Positions 1 through 8,494 of a stretch of 64,000 nt of DNA are shown here, piece by piece (positions within the stretch are counted from its first letter, which is position 1; the number at the start of each line of letters is the position of its first letter). The notes beneath the pieces were generated by a model, which was not told the origin of the DNA, did not search any database, and was given only the letters and a program-made list of their open reading frames with translations. The stretch covers positions 3,635,501 to 3,699,500 of the forward strand of contig NZ_CP033334.1 in NCBI RefSeq assembly GCF_013170705.1. The letters are read 5' to 3'. Source of the DNA: Mesorhizobium loti (lineage in GTDB: Bacteria > Pseudomonadota > Alphaproteobacteria > Rhizobiales > Rhizobiaceae). A program made the translations under genes and the position numbers.

Positions 1-587
1 CCTACAACACCGAATCCGACTGGGTCCATCATCCCAAGAACAAGACCGAGGAAGGTTTCGAGGAATGCCGCAAGGTGATCGCGGACCTCGCGCAGACGGC
101 TTATGACCACGGCGCGGTCTTCCTGCTCGAAACCTATGTCAACAACGTCGTCGGCTCGGTCGAGGAGACGGTGAGGATGTTCGCGCAGGTCGACCACCCC
201 GGCCTTGGCTTGCTGATGGACCCCACCAATTATTTCGAGACGCACAACATCGACAGGATGGACCAGATCCTGAACCAGGTGTTCGACACGCTGACCGACA
301 AGATCAAGATCGCGCACGCCAAGGACGTCAAGCGCTCGGGCGATGACAAGTCGGAGAAGCACGCCGATATCGGCGACGCCGATGCGATGGAAAGCCATAC
401 GTTCCGCGGCGTCGGCGAGATCGAACTGCCGGCGCCGGGCCTCGGCTCGCTGAACTATGATCTCTATCTCAAGCGGCTGGCTGAGAAGCATCCGAACATC
501 CCGGTGATCATCGAGCATCTGTCGGAGGACGACGTGCCGCGCGCCAAGAAATTCCTCGACGGGAAATTCCGCGCCAACGGCCTTTGA
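1..587 (+). CDS. sugar phosphate isomerase/epimerase-like protein (5' partial)
   Basis: The reading frame is open from base 3 to the stop at 585-587, so the true start lies before the window; the GTG at 75 is internal. The visible roughly 194 residues fit the C-terminal part of a TIM-barrel xylose-isomerase-like protein: MDPTNYFE and KIKIAHAKDVK resemble metal-site strands of this superfamily, and IPVIIEHLSEDDVPRAKKFL is a typical last strand and helix. These enzymes isomerise or epimerise sugars, inososes or ketose phosphates, but the substrate cannot be read from sequence. It sits 56 bases upstream of a ribose-type binding-protein gene on the same strand and is probably the first visible gene of that catabolic operon. 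Confidence 0.8.
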   Translation, partial: YNTESDWVHHPKNKTEEGFEECRKVIADLAQTAYDHGAVFLLETYVNNVVGSVEETVRMFAQVDHPGLGLLMDPTNYFETHNIDRMDQILNQVFDTLTDKIKIAHAKDVKRSGDDKSEKHADIGDADAMESHTFRGVGEIELPAPGLGSLNYDLYLKRLAEKHPNIPVIIEHLSEDDVPRAKKFLDGKFRANGL

Positions 588-643
588 TGATTGTTTCGCG
601 CTGCCGGTTCGCGGCCGCTCGGCTCCAAACAAGGGAGGAAAGA

Positions 644-1588
644 ATGTTGAAATTCGCTTGGAAATTGGCGGCCGCGGCGACGGTGCTCGCCGGCGTGGCC
701 CTCGGCACGACGGCGCAGGCGGCGGAGGGCCAGAAGACCTTTTATCTGCTGTCGCATGGCGGCCCCTCGGATGCGTTCTGGATCGACTGGAACGCCGGCG
801 CGACCAAGGCCTGCGACCAGCTCAAGGTGACCTGCAAGATCTCTTTCAGCGGTGGCGACATGGCGGCGCAGAAAGAGGCGTTCAACTCGGCGCTCGCCGC
901 CAAGCCCGACGGTATCGCCACAACCTCGGCGCAGCCGGGGCTTTGGACAGAGGAGGTCAAGGCTGCAAAGGCTGCCGGCATCCCGATCGTGTTCTTCAAC
1001 ACCGACGATCCGGCGACGGGCCGCCAGGCCTATGTCGGCGCCGACCTCAAGGAAGCCGGCGCGGTCTGGGCCAAGTACCTGGTCGACCACAAGATGGTGA
1101 AGCAGGGCGACAAGGTGTTCCTGCCGGTGGAAGTTCCCGGCGCCAGTTATCAGCAGTTGGAGACGGAAGGCATCGCAAGCGTTTTCGATCCGTTGGGGAT
1201 CAAATACGACGTCGTCGATTGCGGCACCGATCCGGCCGGCATCATCGCCAAGATGACCGACTATATGGTGGCCAACAATCCGCCGGCGATCATCGCGCTC
1301 GGCGATTCCGTGGCGGCCAGCGTGAAGCGGGTGTTCGACGGTGCCGGCGTGCCGGCCGGCAAGATCCCGGTCGTCGGCTGGGGCAATTCCAAGGAGACGG
1401 CGCAGGCCGTCAAGGACGGCTTCGTCAACGCTGCCGCCTGGCAGTACCCGTCGGCGCAAGGCTTCATGCCGGTGGCGTTGCTCGGGCTGGCCGCATCGGG
1501 TGAGCCGATCGGCTACGACATCCACACTTTCGGTCTCTACGACGCCTCCAGCGTCGACCCGATCCTGAAGCTCTACGACAAGAAATGA
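644..1588 (+). CDS. ribose-type ABC transporter substrate-binding protein
   Basis: 314 residues, RbsB-like periplasmic binding protein (PBP1 fold). A Sec signal peptide is evident: positive MLKFAWK start, hydrophobic core, and an AQA-AEG cleavage region near residues 24-27. The start at 644 is chosen because a strong GGGAGGA (633-639) precedes it; an earlier in-frame start at 584 would place the signal peptide internally. The mature protein shows the family pattern SGGDMAAQKEAFNSAL, then VFFNTDDP and VGADLKEAG in the first lobe. It is presumably the substrate receptor of the permease and ATPase encoded next. A perfect stem-loop follows the stop codon, which may raise its mRNA level over the downstream genes. 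Substrate unknown; a sugar or polyol is most likely. Confidence 0.9.
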   Translation: MLKFAWKLAAAATVLAGVALGTTAQAAEGQKTFYLLSHGGPSDAFWIDWNAGATKACDQLKVTCKISFSGGDMAAQKEAFNSALAAKPDGIATTSAQPGLWTEEVKAAKAAGIPIVFFNTDDPATGRQAYVGADLKEAGAVWAKYLVDHKMVKQGDKVFLPVEVPGASYQQLETEGIASVFDPLGIKYDVVDCGTDPAGIIAKMTDYMVANNPPAIIALGDSVAASVKRVFDGAGVPAGKIPVVGWGNSKETAQAVKDGFVNAAAWQYPSAQGFMPVALLGLAASGEPIGYDIHTFGLYDASSVDPILKLYDKK

Positions 1589-1597
1589 TAAAAGCAG

Positions 1598-1626
1598 CGC
1601 CCGCTGCGAAAGCGGCGGGCGTCTTT
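1598..1626 (+). terminator. intra-operon stem-loop after binding-protein gene
   Basis: A 10-bp stem (1598-1607 with 1612-1621, one G-U pair) is closed by a GAAA tetraloop and followed by TCTTT. It lies 9 bases after the binding-protein stop and just before the permease start at 1632. It could be a leaky terminator or a 3'-end stabiliser that makes binding protein in excess. Confidence 0.6.
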
Positions 1627-1631
1627 CAAGC

Positions 1632-2651
1632 ATGGTTCAAACAGTCATGACGATCGCCGCAGAAGACGAGATGCCTGTCGGGAAACGCAGATCGAGCCTG
1701 ATACGCTCGCCGCAATTTTCCTCGCTCGTCATCCTCATTGTCCTGCTGGCGGTGTTCGCCATCGCCGACCGCAACTTCCTGTCGCCGCTCAACATCTCCA
1801 ACATGATGGCGTTCCTGCCCGAGCTCGGCATCATCGCGCTCGGCATGACGCTGCTTCTGACGGCGGGCGAATTCGACCTGTCCGTCGGCGCGGTGTTCGG
1901 ACTGGCGCCGGTGGTGGTGATGCTGCTGGTGCAGAACGGGGGATTGGATATCGGCATCGCCCTTCTGGCCGGCCTTCTCCTGTGCATCGCGATCGGCGCC
2001 ATCAACGGGCTGATCGTCACCAAGATCGGCATTTCGTCTTTCCTGGTGACGCTGTCGATGCTGCTCGTCGTACGCGGCGCGGCCCTCTACATCACGCAAG
2101 GGTTCCCGCTGAAATCCTGGGACCAGCCCGGCTTTTTCGTGACCCTGCTGGCGGGCAGCTTCAATGTCGGTTCGTTCCGCTTCTATACCTCGCTGTGGTG
2201 GTTCATCGGCCTGTCGCTGTTTGCCATCTACATCCTGCGCTACGCCAAGCTCGGCAATTGGATCAGCGCCATCGGCTCCAACCGCAACGCGGCGGTGGCG
2301 CGCGGCGTGCCGGCGGACGCCGTCAAGATCTGGCTGTTCATCGCGACCTCGGTGCTGGCCGGTCTTGCCGGCATGATCAGCGCCTTCCGCATCTCCGCCG
2401 CTTCGCCGGTGGCCGGTACCGGCTACGAACTGGAAGTCATTGCCATGGTGGTGGTCGGCGGCACGGCGCTGACCGGCGGGCGCGGCACCATCCTCGGTAC
2501 CATCGTCGGCGCGCTGATGCTGCGCGCCATCCGCAACGGCATCGTGCTGATCGGCGTGCCGGGGCTGGCCTACAACATCTTCGTCGGCCTCATCATCCTC
2601 GCCATGCTGATCCTGCACGCTTTGCTGCAGAAGAACGCCGCAAGGAGCTGA
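1632..2651 (+). CDS. ribose-type ABC transporter permease
   Basis: 339 residues of the RbsC/BPD_transp_2 family, an inner-membrane protein with about 8-10 hydrophobic segments. Typical motifs are LGIIALGMTLLLTAGEFDLSVG (mid N-terminal half) and GTGYELEVIAMVVVGGTALTGGRGTILG near the C-terminus, the region that contacts the ATPase. Its stop is two bases before the ATPase start at 2654, so the two are cotranslated. It would form the channel for the ligand bound by the protein encoded at 644. Confidence 0.92.
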   Translation: MVQTVMTIAAEDEMPVGKRRSSLIRSPQFSSLVILIVLLAVFAIADRNFLSPLNISNMMAFLPELGIIALGMTLLLTAGEFDLSVGAVFGLAPVVVMLLVQNGGLDIGIALLAGLLLCIAIGAINGLIVTKIGISSFLVTLSMLLVVRGAALYITQGFPLKSWDQPGFFVTLLAGSFNVGSFRFYTSLWWFIGLSLFAIYILRYAKLGNWISAIGSNRNAAVARGVPADAVKIWLFIATSVLAGLAGMISAFRISAASPVAGTGYELEVIAMVVVGGTALTGGRGTILGTIVGALMLRAIRNGIVLIGVPGLAYNIFVGLIILAMLILHALLQKNAARS

Positions 2652-2653
2652 TA

Positions 2654-3430
2654 ATGGACGTGCTTCGGCTGCAGAATTTGCAGAAATCCTTCGGCAGCGT
2701 GCGTGCGCTGAAGAATGCCTCGCTGACGCTCAGGGAAGGCGAAGTGGTGGCGCTGCTCGGCGACAATGGCGCCGGCAAATCGACGCTGATCAAGGCGATC
2801 TCGGGCGTGTTCCCCGTCGACCGAGGCGACATCTATGTGCGCGGCGAAAAGGTCTCGATCCGCTCGACCCGCGATGCGATGGACCTCGGCATCGAGACCA
2901 TCCATCAGGACACGTCGCTGGCGCCGGATCTCAGCATCGCGCGCAATCTTTTCCTCGGTCGCGAGCCGGTCAATTTCGGCTGGCTCGGCGTGTTCGCGCC
3001 GCTCGATCTCGCCAAGCTGCGCAAGGCCGCTTCCGAACTGCTCAAGCGCGTCGGCATCTCGAAGAAACTCGACGCCGATGCGCTGGTTTCGACGCTGTCG
3101 GGCGGCGAACGCCAGTCGATCGCCATATCGCGCGCCATGCAGTTCGCCGCCAAGGTGATCATCCTCGACGAGCCGACCAACAATCTCGGCGTCGAGGAGA
3201 CCCATGGCGTGCTGCGCTTCGTCAAGGAAGTGCGCGACGCCGGCCATTCGGTGCTTTTGATCACCCACAACATCCACCACGTGTTCCAGGTCGCCGACCG
3301 CATCATCGTCATGCGGCGCGGCGAAATCGTCGCCGAACAGATCGTCGCCGACACCGACCTCTTGACCGTGGAAAGCATCATCACCGGCGCCGACATGTCG
3401 GCCTTGCTCAAAGAGGCGAGGGCAAAGTGA
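2654..3430 (+). CDS. ribose-type ABC transporter ATP-binding protein (single domain)
   Basis: 258 residues with Walker A GDNGAGKST (36-44), signature LSGGERQS, Walker B VIILDEPTNNLG and switch-region LLITHN. This is one nucleotide-binding domain, about half the length of RbsA or MglA, so it should work as a homodimer. The start at 2654 is placed by the two-base gap from the permease stop and the AAGGAG just upstream. The frame is open far upstream of this, but that stretch lies over the permease gene. Confidence 0.92.
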   Translation: MDVLRLQNLQKSFGSVRALKNASLTLREGEVVALLGDNGAGKSTLIKAISGVFPVDRGDIYVRGEKVSIRSTRDAMDLGIETIHQDTSLAPDLSIARNLFLGREPVNFGWLGVFAPLDLAKLRKAASELLKRVGISKKLDADALVSTLSGGERQSIAISRAMQFAAKVIILDEPTNNLGVEETHGVLRFVKEVRDAGHSVLLITHNIHHVFQVADRIIVMRRGEIVAEQIVADTDLLTVESIITGADMSALLKEARAK

Positions 3431-3440
3431 AGGGCGTCGC

Positions 3441-4622
3441 ATGGTAGAGCTTTACGGCAAGACGCTGTCGCGGAGGCAAGTGGCGGAGCGATCCGGCATG
3501 CTGTCGCAATTCGCCGGCGTGCGGCTGATGACGCTTGGCGACGGCGTGGAGCGCGGCATCCGCATGCTGGAGTTCCGCACCGGCTCGGGCCTGCGCTTCA
3601 CGGCGCTGGTCGACCGGGCGCTTGATATCGCCGATTGCGAGTTCAAGGGCCAGGCGATCGGCTGGCATTCGCCGAGCGGCTTCCGCCATCCGGGTCTGCA
3701 CGACTATGAGGGAGAGAGCGGACTCGCCTGGGCACGCTCCTTTTCCGGGCTGCTCGTCACTTGCGGCCTCGACCACATATTGGGCCGAGAAGAGGTGCCG
3801 GCCGAAAACTACAACTACCCCGGCAAGAGTACCGTCACCCATTCGCTGCACGGCCGCGTCGGCACCATTCCGGCACGGCTGACCGGCCATGGCGAGCGCT
3901 GGGAGGGCGACCGCTGCGTGCTGTGGGCCGAAGGCATCGTTCAGCAGTCGGCGGTGTTCGGCGAGGATCTGCATCTCATCCGTCGCATCGAAGCCGATGT
4001 CGGCGGCAACGAGATCCGGCTTTCAGACCGTGTCGTCAATCACGGCTTCAACCGCACGCCGCATATGTATTTCTACCACATCAATGTCAGCCATCCCCTG
4101 CTCGACCAGGGTTCGCGCTATCTCGCGCCGATCCGCGACGTGGTGTGGGCCGGTCATGCCGGCGAGCGCTACAAGGCGCAGAAGGTCGGATATCGCACAG
4201 CGCCGGAACCGCGAATGGGGTTCAGCGAGCAGGTCTGGCAGCATGAGATGGGCGCCGACGCAAAGGGCGAGGTTCCGGTGGCGGTGGTCAACGACCGCCT
4301 CGGACTCGGTTTCGAAGTGGTGACGCGCAAGGACCAGCTGCCTTGTGCCTATCAATGGCAGAATTTCCAGGCCGGGCAGTATGCGTTGGGCATGGAGCCT
4401 TCGACCCATCATGTGCTCGGCGATCTCGCCGCGCGCGACCGCGGCGAGATGATCTGGCTGGAGCATGGGGAAAGCCGGGCCTACGATGCGGTGTTCCGGG
4501 TGCTCGACGGTGCGGGTGAGATCGCGGCCGCCGAAAACCGGATCGCGGCCATCGCCCGGCAGCCGGAGCAGGATTACCCGCAGCCTTCCGGCAATTTCCC
4601 AAGACTGGCGGGCAGGGCATGA
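3441..4622 (+). CDS. DUF4432 / aldose-1-epimerase-like protein
   Basis: 393 residues of the DUF4432 family, a galactose-mutarotase-like beta-sandwich. Seen directly: RFTALVDRALDIADCEFKG, a GLLVTCGLDHI segment, a SLHGRVGTIPA block, RMYFYHINVSHPLL-like FYHINV and a late QWQNFQAGQYALGMEPSTHH segment, all characteristic of the family. Family members are thought to anomerise or epimerise sugars, but few have been tested. It begins 10 bases after the ATPase stop and so belongs to the importer operon, which supports a sugar-like substrate. The exact reaction is unknown. Confidence 0.8.
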   Translation: MVELYGKTLSRRQVAERSGMLSQFAGVRLMTLGDGVERGIRMLEFRTGSGLRFTALVDRALDIADCEFKGQAIGWHSPSGFRHPGLHDYEGESGLAWARSFSGLLVTCGLDHILGREEVPAENYNYPGKSTVTHSLHGRVGTIPARLTGHGERWEGDRCVLWAEGIVQQSAVFGEDLHLIRRIEADVGGNEIRLSDRVVNHGFNRTPHMYFYHINVSHPLLDQGSRYLAPIRDVVWAGHAGERYKAQKVGYRTAPEPRMGFSEQVWQHEMGADAKGEVPVAVVNDRLGLGFEVVTRKDQLPCAYQWQNFQAGQYALGMEPSTHHVLGDLAARDRGEMIWLEHGESRAYDAVFRVLDGAGEIAAAENRIAAIARQPEQDYPQPSGNFPRLAGRA

Positions 4623-4698
4623 GCGCTACATTTATCCAAAGCGAGCCTTCCGGCCGGCGGACCGGATTGCCAGCGGTGCATGACGATTGGAGGTCGAT

Positions 4699-5790
4699 GT
4701 GACGACGATGGCAAAAAAGCGCGATTACAGCCTGGTCGGCGAAAGCACACGCAGGGCGATCGAGACCGGCCTGGCCTCGGCCGAGTGGTACCACACCGAC
4801 GTGCCGCGCAAGGCGATGAAGGAACTGATGCAGCGCTCCGATGGCCCGGCGATCCGCGACACGGTGATCTGGCTCGCCGCGATCCTGGGTTCGGCCGCCG
4901 GCATCGTCTGGTTCTGGGGCACTTGGTGGGTGGTGCCGTTCCTGTTCGTCTATGGCGTGCTCTACGGCTCGTCGAGCGATTCGCGCTGGCACGAATGCGG
5001 CCACGGCACGGCCTTCCGCACGCGCTGGATGAACGATGTCGTCTACCACATCGCCTCCTTCATGCTGATGCGCAATCCCGTGCAATGGCGCTGGAGCCAT
5101 GCCCGCCACCATACCGACACCATCATTGTCGGCCGCGACGCCGAGATCGCCGTGATGCGTCCGCCGGATTTGTTGAAGGCGGCGCTCGCCTTCACCGGCA
5201 TTCTCGATTTCCGCTATTCGCTGCCGACGCTGGTGCGCCAGGCCTTCGGCACGCTGTCCGCGGAGGAGAAGAGCTACATCCCCGAAATGGAACAGCACAA
5301 GGCCGTGGTCGCCGCCCGATGGCACGTGGCCATATATCTCGCGACGATCGTTCTTGCGATCGCGCTGAGGTCATGGATACCGCTGGTGCTGATCGGCCTG
5401 CCGCGCCTTTACGGCACCTGGCACATGGTGACGACCGGCCTGCTGCAGCATATCGGCCTTGCCGACAATGTCGTCGACCACCGGCTCAACACGCGCACCG
5501 TCTACATGAACCCAATCAGCCGGTTCATCTACTGGAACATGAATTACCATGTCGAGCACCACATGTTCCCCATGGTGCCGTATCACGCGCTGCCCAGGCT
5601 GCACGAGCTGATCAAGCACGATCTGCCTGAGCCGAACCCGTCGATGTGGCATGCCTATCGCGAGGTCTGGCCGGTCCTGCTCAGGCAGCTGAAATACGAG
5701 GATTTCTACCTCAAGCGCGAATTGCCGCCGACGGCCAGGCCCTATCGCGGCGAGTTCCACGAGGTCGATATGTCGGCGGCCGCCGAATAA
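4699..5790 (+). CDS. fatty-acid-desaturase-like membrane di-iron oxygenase
   Basis: 363 residues. Three histidine boxes of the membrane desaturase/hydroxylase superfamily are present: HECGH (about 98-102), HARHH (about 134-138) and HVEHH (about 284-288), with hydrophobic segments at about 57-90 and 205-240. The GTG at 4699 is preferred because GGAGG (4689-4693) sits five bases upstream; ATG 4708 is possible. The next gene encodes a Rieske ferredoxin that is a natural electron donor. Being inside a sugar importer operon, with no fatty-acid genes near, it is more likely to hydroxylate or desaturate the imported compound than a lipid. That is inference. Confidence 0.85.
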   Translation: MTTMAKKRDYSLVGESTRRAIETGLASAEWYHTDVPRKAMKELMQRSDGPAIRDTVIWLAAILGSAAGIVWFWGTWWVVPFLFVYGVLYGSSSDSRWHECGHGTAFRTRWMNDVVYHIASFMLMRNPVQWRWSHARHHTDTIIVGRDAEIAVMRPPDLLKAALAFTGILDFRYSLPTLVRQAFGTLSAEEKSYIPEMEQHKAVVAARWHVAIYLATIVLAIALRSWIPLVLIGLPRLYGTWHMVTTGLLQHIGLADNVVDHRLNTRTVYMNPISRFIYWNMNYHVEHHMFPMVPYHALPRLHELIKHDLPEPNPSMWHAYREVWPVLLRQLKYEDFYLKRELPPTARPYRGEFHEVDMSAAAE

Positions 5791-5820
5791 CGATCGCGAG
5801 TGTTGGCAGGAGACTGAAAG

Positions 5821-6132
<312 letters not shown>

Positions 6133-6181
6133 CGCGCGGCAACCGACCCAGCACGTGGCAAGCAACAGAGGGGATGTTTTA

Positions 6182-6985
6182 ATGAGCCGAAAGAGACCGA
6201 CCGTCGCCGATCTGCGCGCCATGAAGGGCAAGCGCCAACTGACCATGCTGCGGGTGCTGACGCTCGACGAGGCGGAGGCCGCCGAACGGGCAGGGGTCGA
6301 CATCGTCTCGGTGCCGCCCGAACTGGTGCTTAACCCGCAATATCGCGATGCCGCGCCCAGCCTGTTCACCATGCCGGGCGAGAATTTCTTCGAGATCGGC
6401 ACGGCGGATGATTTCCTGCGCTGGGCGTTCCGGCTCTACAAGGCCGGTGCCGACGCCGTCTATTGCAGCGCCGGCCATGCCACGATCAAACGGATGGCCG
6501 ACGATGCCATTCCCGTCATCGGTCATGTCGGCCTCATTCCATCCCGCGCCACCTGGACCGGCGGCTTCAAGGCGGTCGGCAAGACCGCCGATACCGCTCT
6601 TCAGGTCTTCGAAGCGGTGAAGCAACTGGAGGCCGCCGGCGCCATCGGCGCGGAGATCGAGGTGGTGCCGGTGGAGGTTGCCAAGGCAATCTCGGAGCGG
6701 ACCTCGCTGATCATGCTGTCGATGGGGGCGGGCACCGGCTGCGATGCGCAATATCTGTTCGCCGAGGATATCCTTGGCCAGAACCGGGGTCACATGCCGC
6801 GCCACTCCAAGGTCTATCGCAATTTCGCCGCCGAATATGACCGGCTGCAGGCGGAGCGGGTGGCGGCATTCTCCGAATATGTCGCCGACGTCAACAGTGG
6901 CGCCTATCCGGAGGACAGGCACATCGTGCACATGGACCCGGCCGAGCTCAGCCTGTTCATGAAAAAGGTAGACGCAAGGAGCTGA
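6182..6985 (+). CDS. divergent PanB-like (ketopantoate hydroxymethyltransferase fold) protein
   Basis: 267 residues. The second half clearly matches PanB: VIGHVGLIPSRATWTGGFK, an EAAGAIGAEIEVVPVEVAKAIS block and GAGTGCDAQ. By-eye comparison with E. coli PanB suggests that key residues of the first half are changed: the GDSLG metal-site Asp is replaced in VSVPPEL, the ADLPF Asp is not conserved, and the KIEGG lysine and glutamate become YCSAG. The glutamate of the ECVP motif is kept (IEVVP). It is therefore unlikely to make ketopantoate, and no panC is adjacent. AGAGGGG-type ribosome site precedes ATG 6182. Its stop abuts the stop of the convergent HutH-like gene. Confidence 0.75.
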   Translation: MSRKRPTVADLRAMKGKRQLTMLRVLTLDEAEAAERAGVDIVSVPPELVLNPQYRDAAPSLFTMPGENFFEIGTADDFLRWAFRLYKAGADAVYCSAGHATIKRMADDAIPVIGHVGLIPSRATWTGGFKAVGKTADTALQVFEAVKQLEAAGAIGAEIEVVPVEVAKAISERTSLIMLSMGAGTGCDAQYLFAEDILGQNRGHMPRHSKVYRNFAAEYDRLQAERVAAFSEYVADVNSGAYPEDRHIVHMDPAELSLFMKKVDARS

Positions 6986-8494
6986 TTATTCGGCTTCCTG
7001 GCTGACCATTGCCGCGCCTTGCCACGCTCCATCGGCGAGCATGGCGTGGAGCAGCTCGGCGTCGGTTCCCAGCGGCCGGTCGTCTTTCAGCATCGATACA
7101 TGCGCGCGCACCGCCGCATAGATCGAGCCAGTGCGTGGCCCCAGCGTCGACCCTTCACGCAGGTCGACGGCCTGGGCGGCAGCCATCAGCTCGAAGGCTA
7201 TCAGCCGCCGCCATAGCGCGATCATCCCGGCGCATTTCGCAACGGCGAGGGGGGACTGGGTCGCATGGTCCTCGACACCTTCCGATACCGGCAGGAAGTC
7301 GAGCATCACAGGATTGGCCTTGTGGCGAATGGCGGCCAGGATCGATGTCGCCGTCTTCTGCAGGGGCACGAAGCCGGCCGACGCGCCGCCGACCGGCGAC
7401 AGATATTTCGCCAGGCCGTTGCGTCCCGAGCCGGTGAGCTGAATGAAGCGGGCGACGCTCGCGGCGGCGCATTGCGCGATCGCCAGGCTGAGTGTCTCGA
7501 AAGCGAGCGAAAGGGCGGCCGTGTGGAAATTGCCGGTCGACAGCACCAGTTCGTCATCGCCCAGCACCAGCGGGTTGTCGGCGGCGGCATTAAGCTCGAT
7601 CTCGACGGCACGTTTAGCCTGGCCGATCGCCTCGATCAGCGCGCCGTGGATCGACGGCATGCAGCGGATCGACAGCGGATCCTGCAGGGTGGTCGGCGCC
7701 GGCGGCTCGTCGCGGGCCAGCAGATCATGCAATATCTTGGCGGCTTCCTGTTGGCCGGCCGCCGGGCGTGCCATGTGCAGGCGCGGATCGAGGATGGTGC
7801 GGTTGGCGCCAAAACCTTCCATGGTCAGCGCGCCGGCCTGCTGCTGCTGGGCAAGCGCCGACAGCGCGTCAGTTACCGCAAGCGCGCCGCAGCCGGAGGA
7901 CACCGCCGATGCGTTGATCAGCGACAGCCCGTCCTTGGGTGCCAGGCTGATGGGCGCGAGGCGGCCCATCATCAGCGCCTTGGCCGCCGGCATGCGACGG
8001 CCCTGATAGTCGACTTCGCCTTCGCCGATCAGCACACGGGCAAGCGCGGTCATCAGCACGAGGTCGCCGGCGCCGATCGAGCCGAGTGACGGCATGACCG
8101 GATGGACACCGGCATTGAGCACGTCGACCAGAGCGACGAAGACAGCGGGAGAGAGGCCGGAGCCGCCGGCCGACAGCATCGCCAGGCGAGCGACCATTGT
8201 TGCCCGCACCGCCTCAACCGGCAGCGCCTCTCCGACCGCGCCGCTGCGCCCTTCCAGCAATTGCCGCTGGAAGGCACTGGCGTCGCCCTCGACCGCCGTG
8301 CCGAGATTGGCGCCGAGCCCGGTGTTCAGCCCGTATATGGGCTGGCCGGAGGCAGCGGCCTGGTCGAGCACTTTGCGTGCCTTGTCCAGCCTGCCGAGGA
8401 CATCGGGGCCGATCTCCACCTTGCGGGCTCCGCGGGCGACGGTGGCGATATCGCCGACACTGACGGCGGCTCCGGTGAGGACGAGCGCGCTCAT
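6986..8494 (-). CDS. HutH/PAL-fold ammonia-lyase-like protein lacking the MIO serine
   Basis: 502 residues, full length for the histidine/phenylalanine ammonia-lyase family. Conserved elements: YGLNTGLG (54-61, catalytic Tyr), INAS, SIRCMP with its Arg, ADNPLV, STGNFH and EDHATQ. The segment that normally reads GSxGASGDL is GSIGAGDL (138-145), one residue short, so the Ala-Ser-Gly triad that cyclises into the MIO cofactor has lost its serine; I re-read this on the nucleotide sequence. YSLRC is LSIRC. It overlaps the upstream cyclodeaminase-like gene by four bases (ATGA), showing translational coupling. No hutU, hutI or hutG is nearby, so a role in histidine degradation is unlikely. Confidence 0.85.
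   Translation of the reverse strand: MSALVLTGAAVSVGDIATVARGARKVEIGPDVLGRLDKARKVLDQAAASGQPIYGLNTGLGANLGTAVEGDASAFQRQLLEGRSGAVGEALPVEAVRATMVARLAMLSAGGSGLSPAVFVALVDVLNAGVHPVMPSLGSIGAGDLVLMTALARVLIGEGEVDYQGRRMPAAKALMMGRLAPISLAPKDGLSLINASAVSSGCGALAVTDALSALAQQQQAGALTMEGFGANRTILDPRLHMARPAAGQQEAAKILHDLLARDEPPAPTTLQDPLSIRCMPSIHGALIEAIGQAKRAVEIELNAAADNPLVLGDDELVLSTGNFHTAALSLAFETLSLAIAQCAAASVARFIQLTGSGRNGLAKYLSPVGGASAGFVPLQKTATSILAAIRHKANPVMLDFLPVSEGVEDHATQSPLAVAKCAGMIALWRRLIAFELMAAAQAVDLREGSTLGPRTGSIYAAVRAHVSMLKDDRPLGTDAELLHAMLADGAWQGAAMVSQEAE

Noticed and set aside
464..1633. Long open frame on the minus strand opposite the first binding-protein gene
   Set aside because: Arginine-, histidine- and aspartate-rich composition without any family motif, fully opposite a clear gene; typical shadow frame in high-GC DNA.
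6182..6985. Pantothenate synthesis gene panB
   Set aside because: Key residues look replaced and panC is absent from the neighbourhood, so the symbol was not used.
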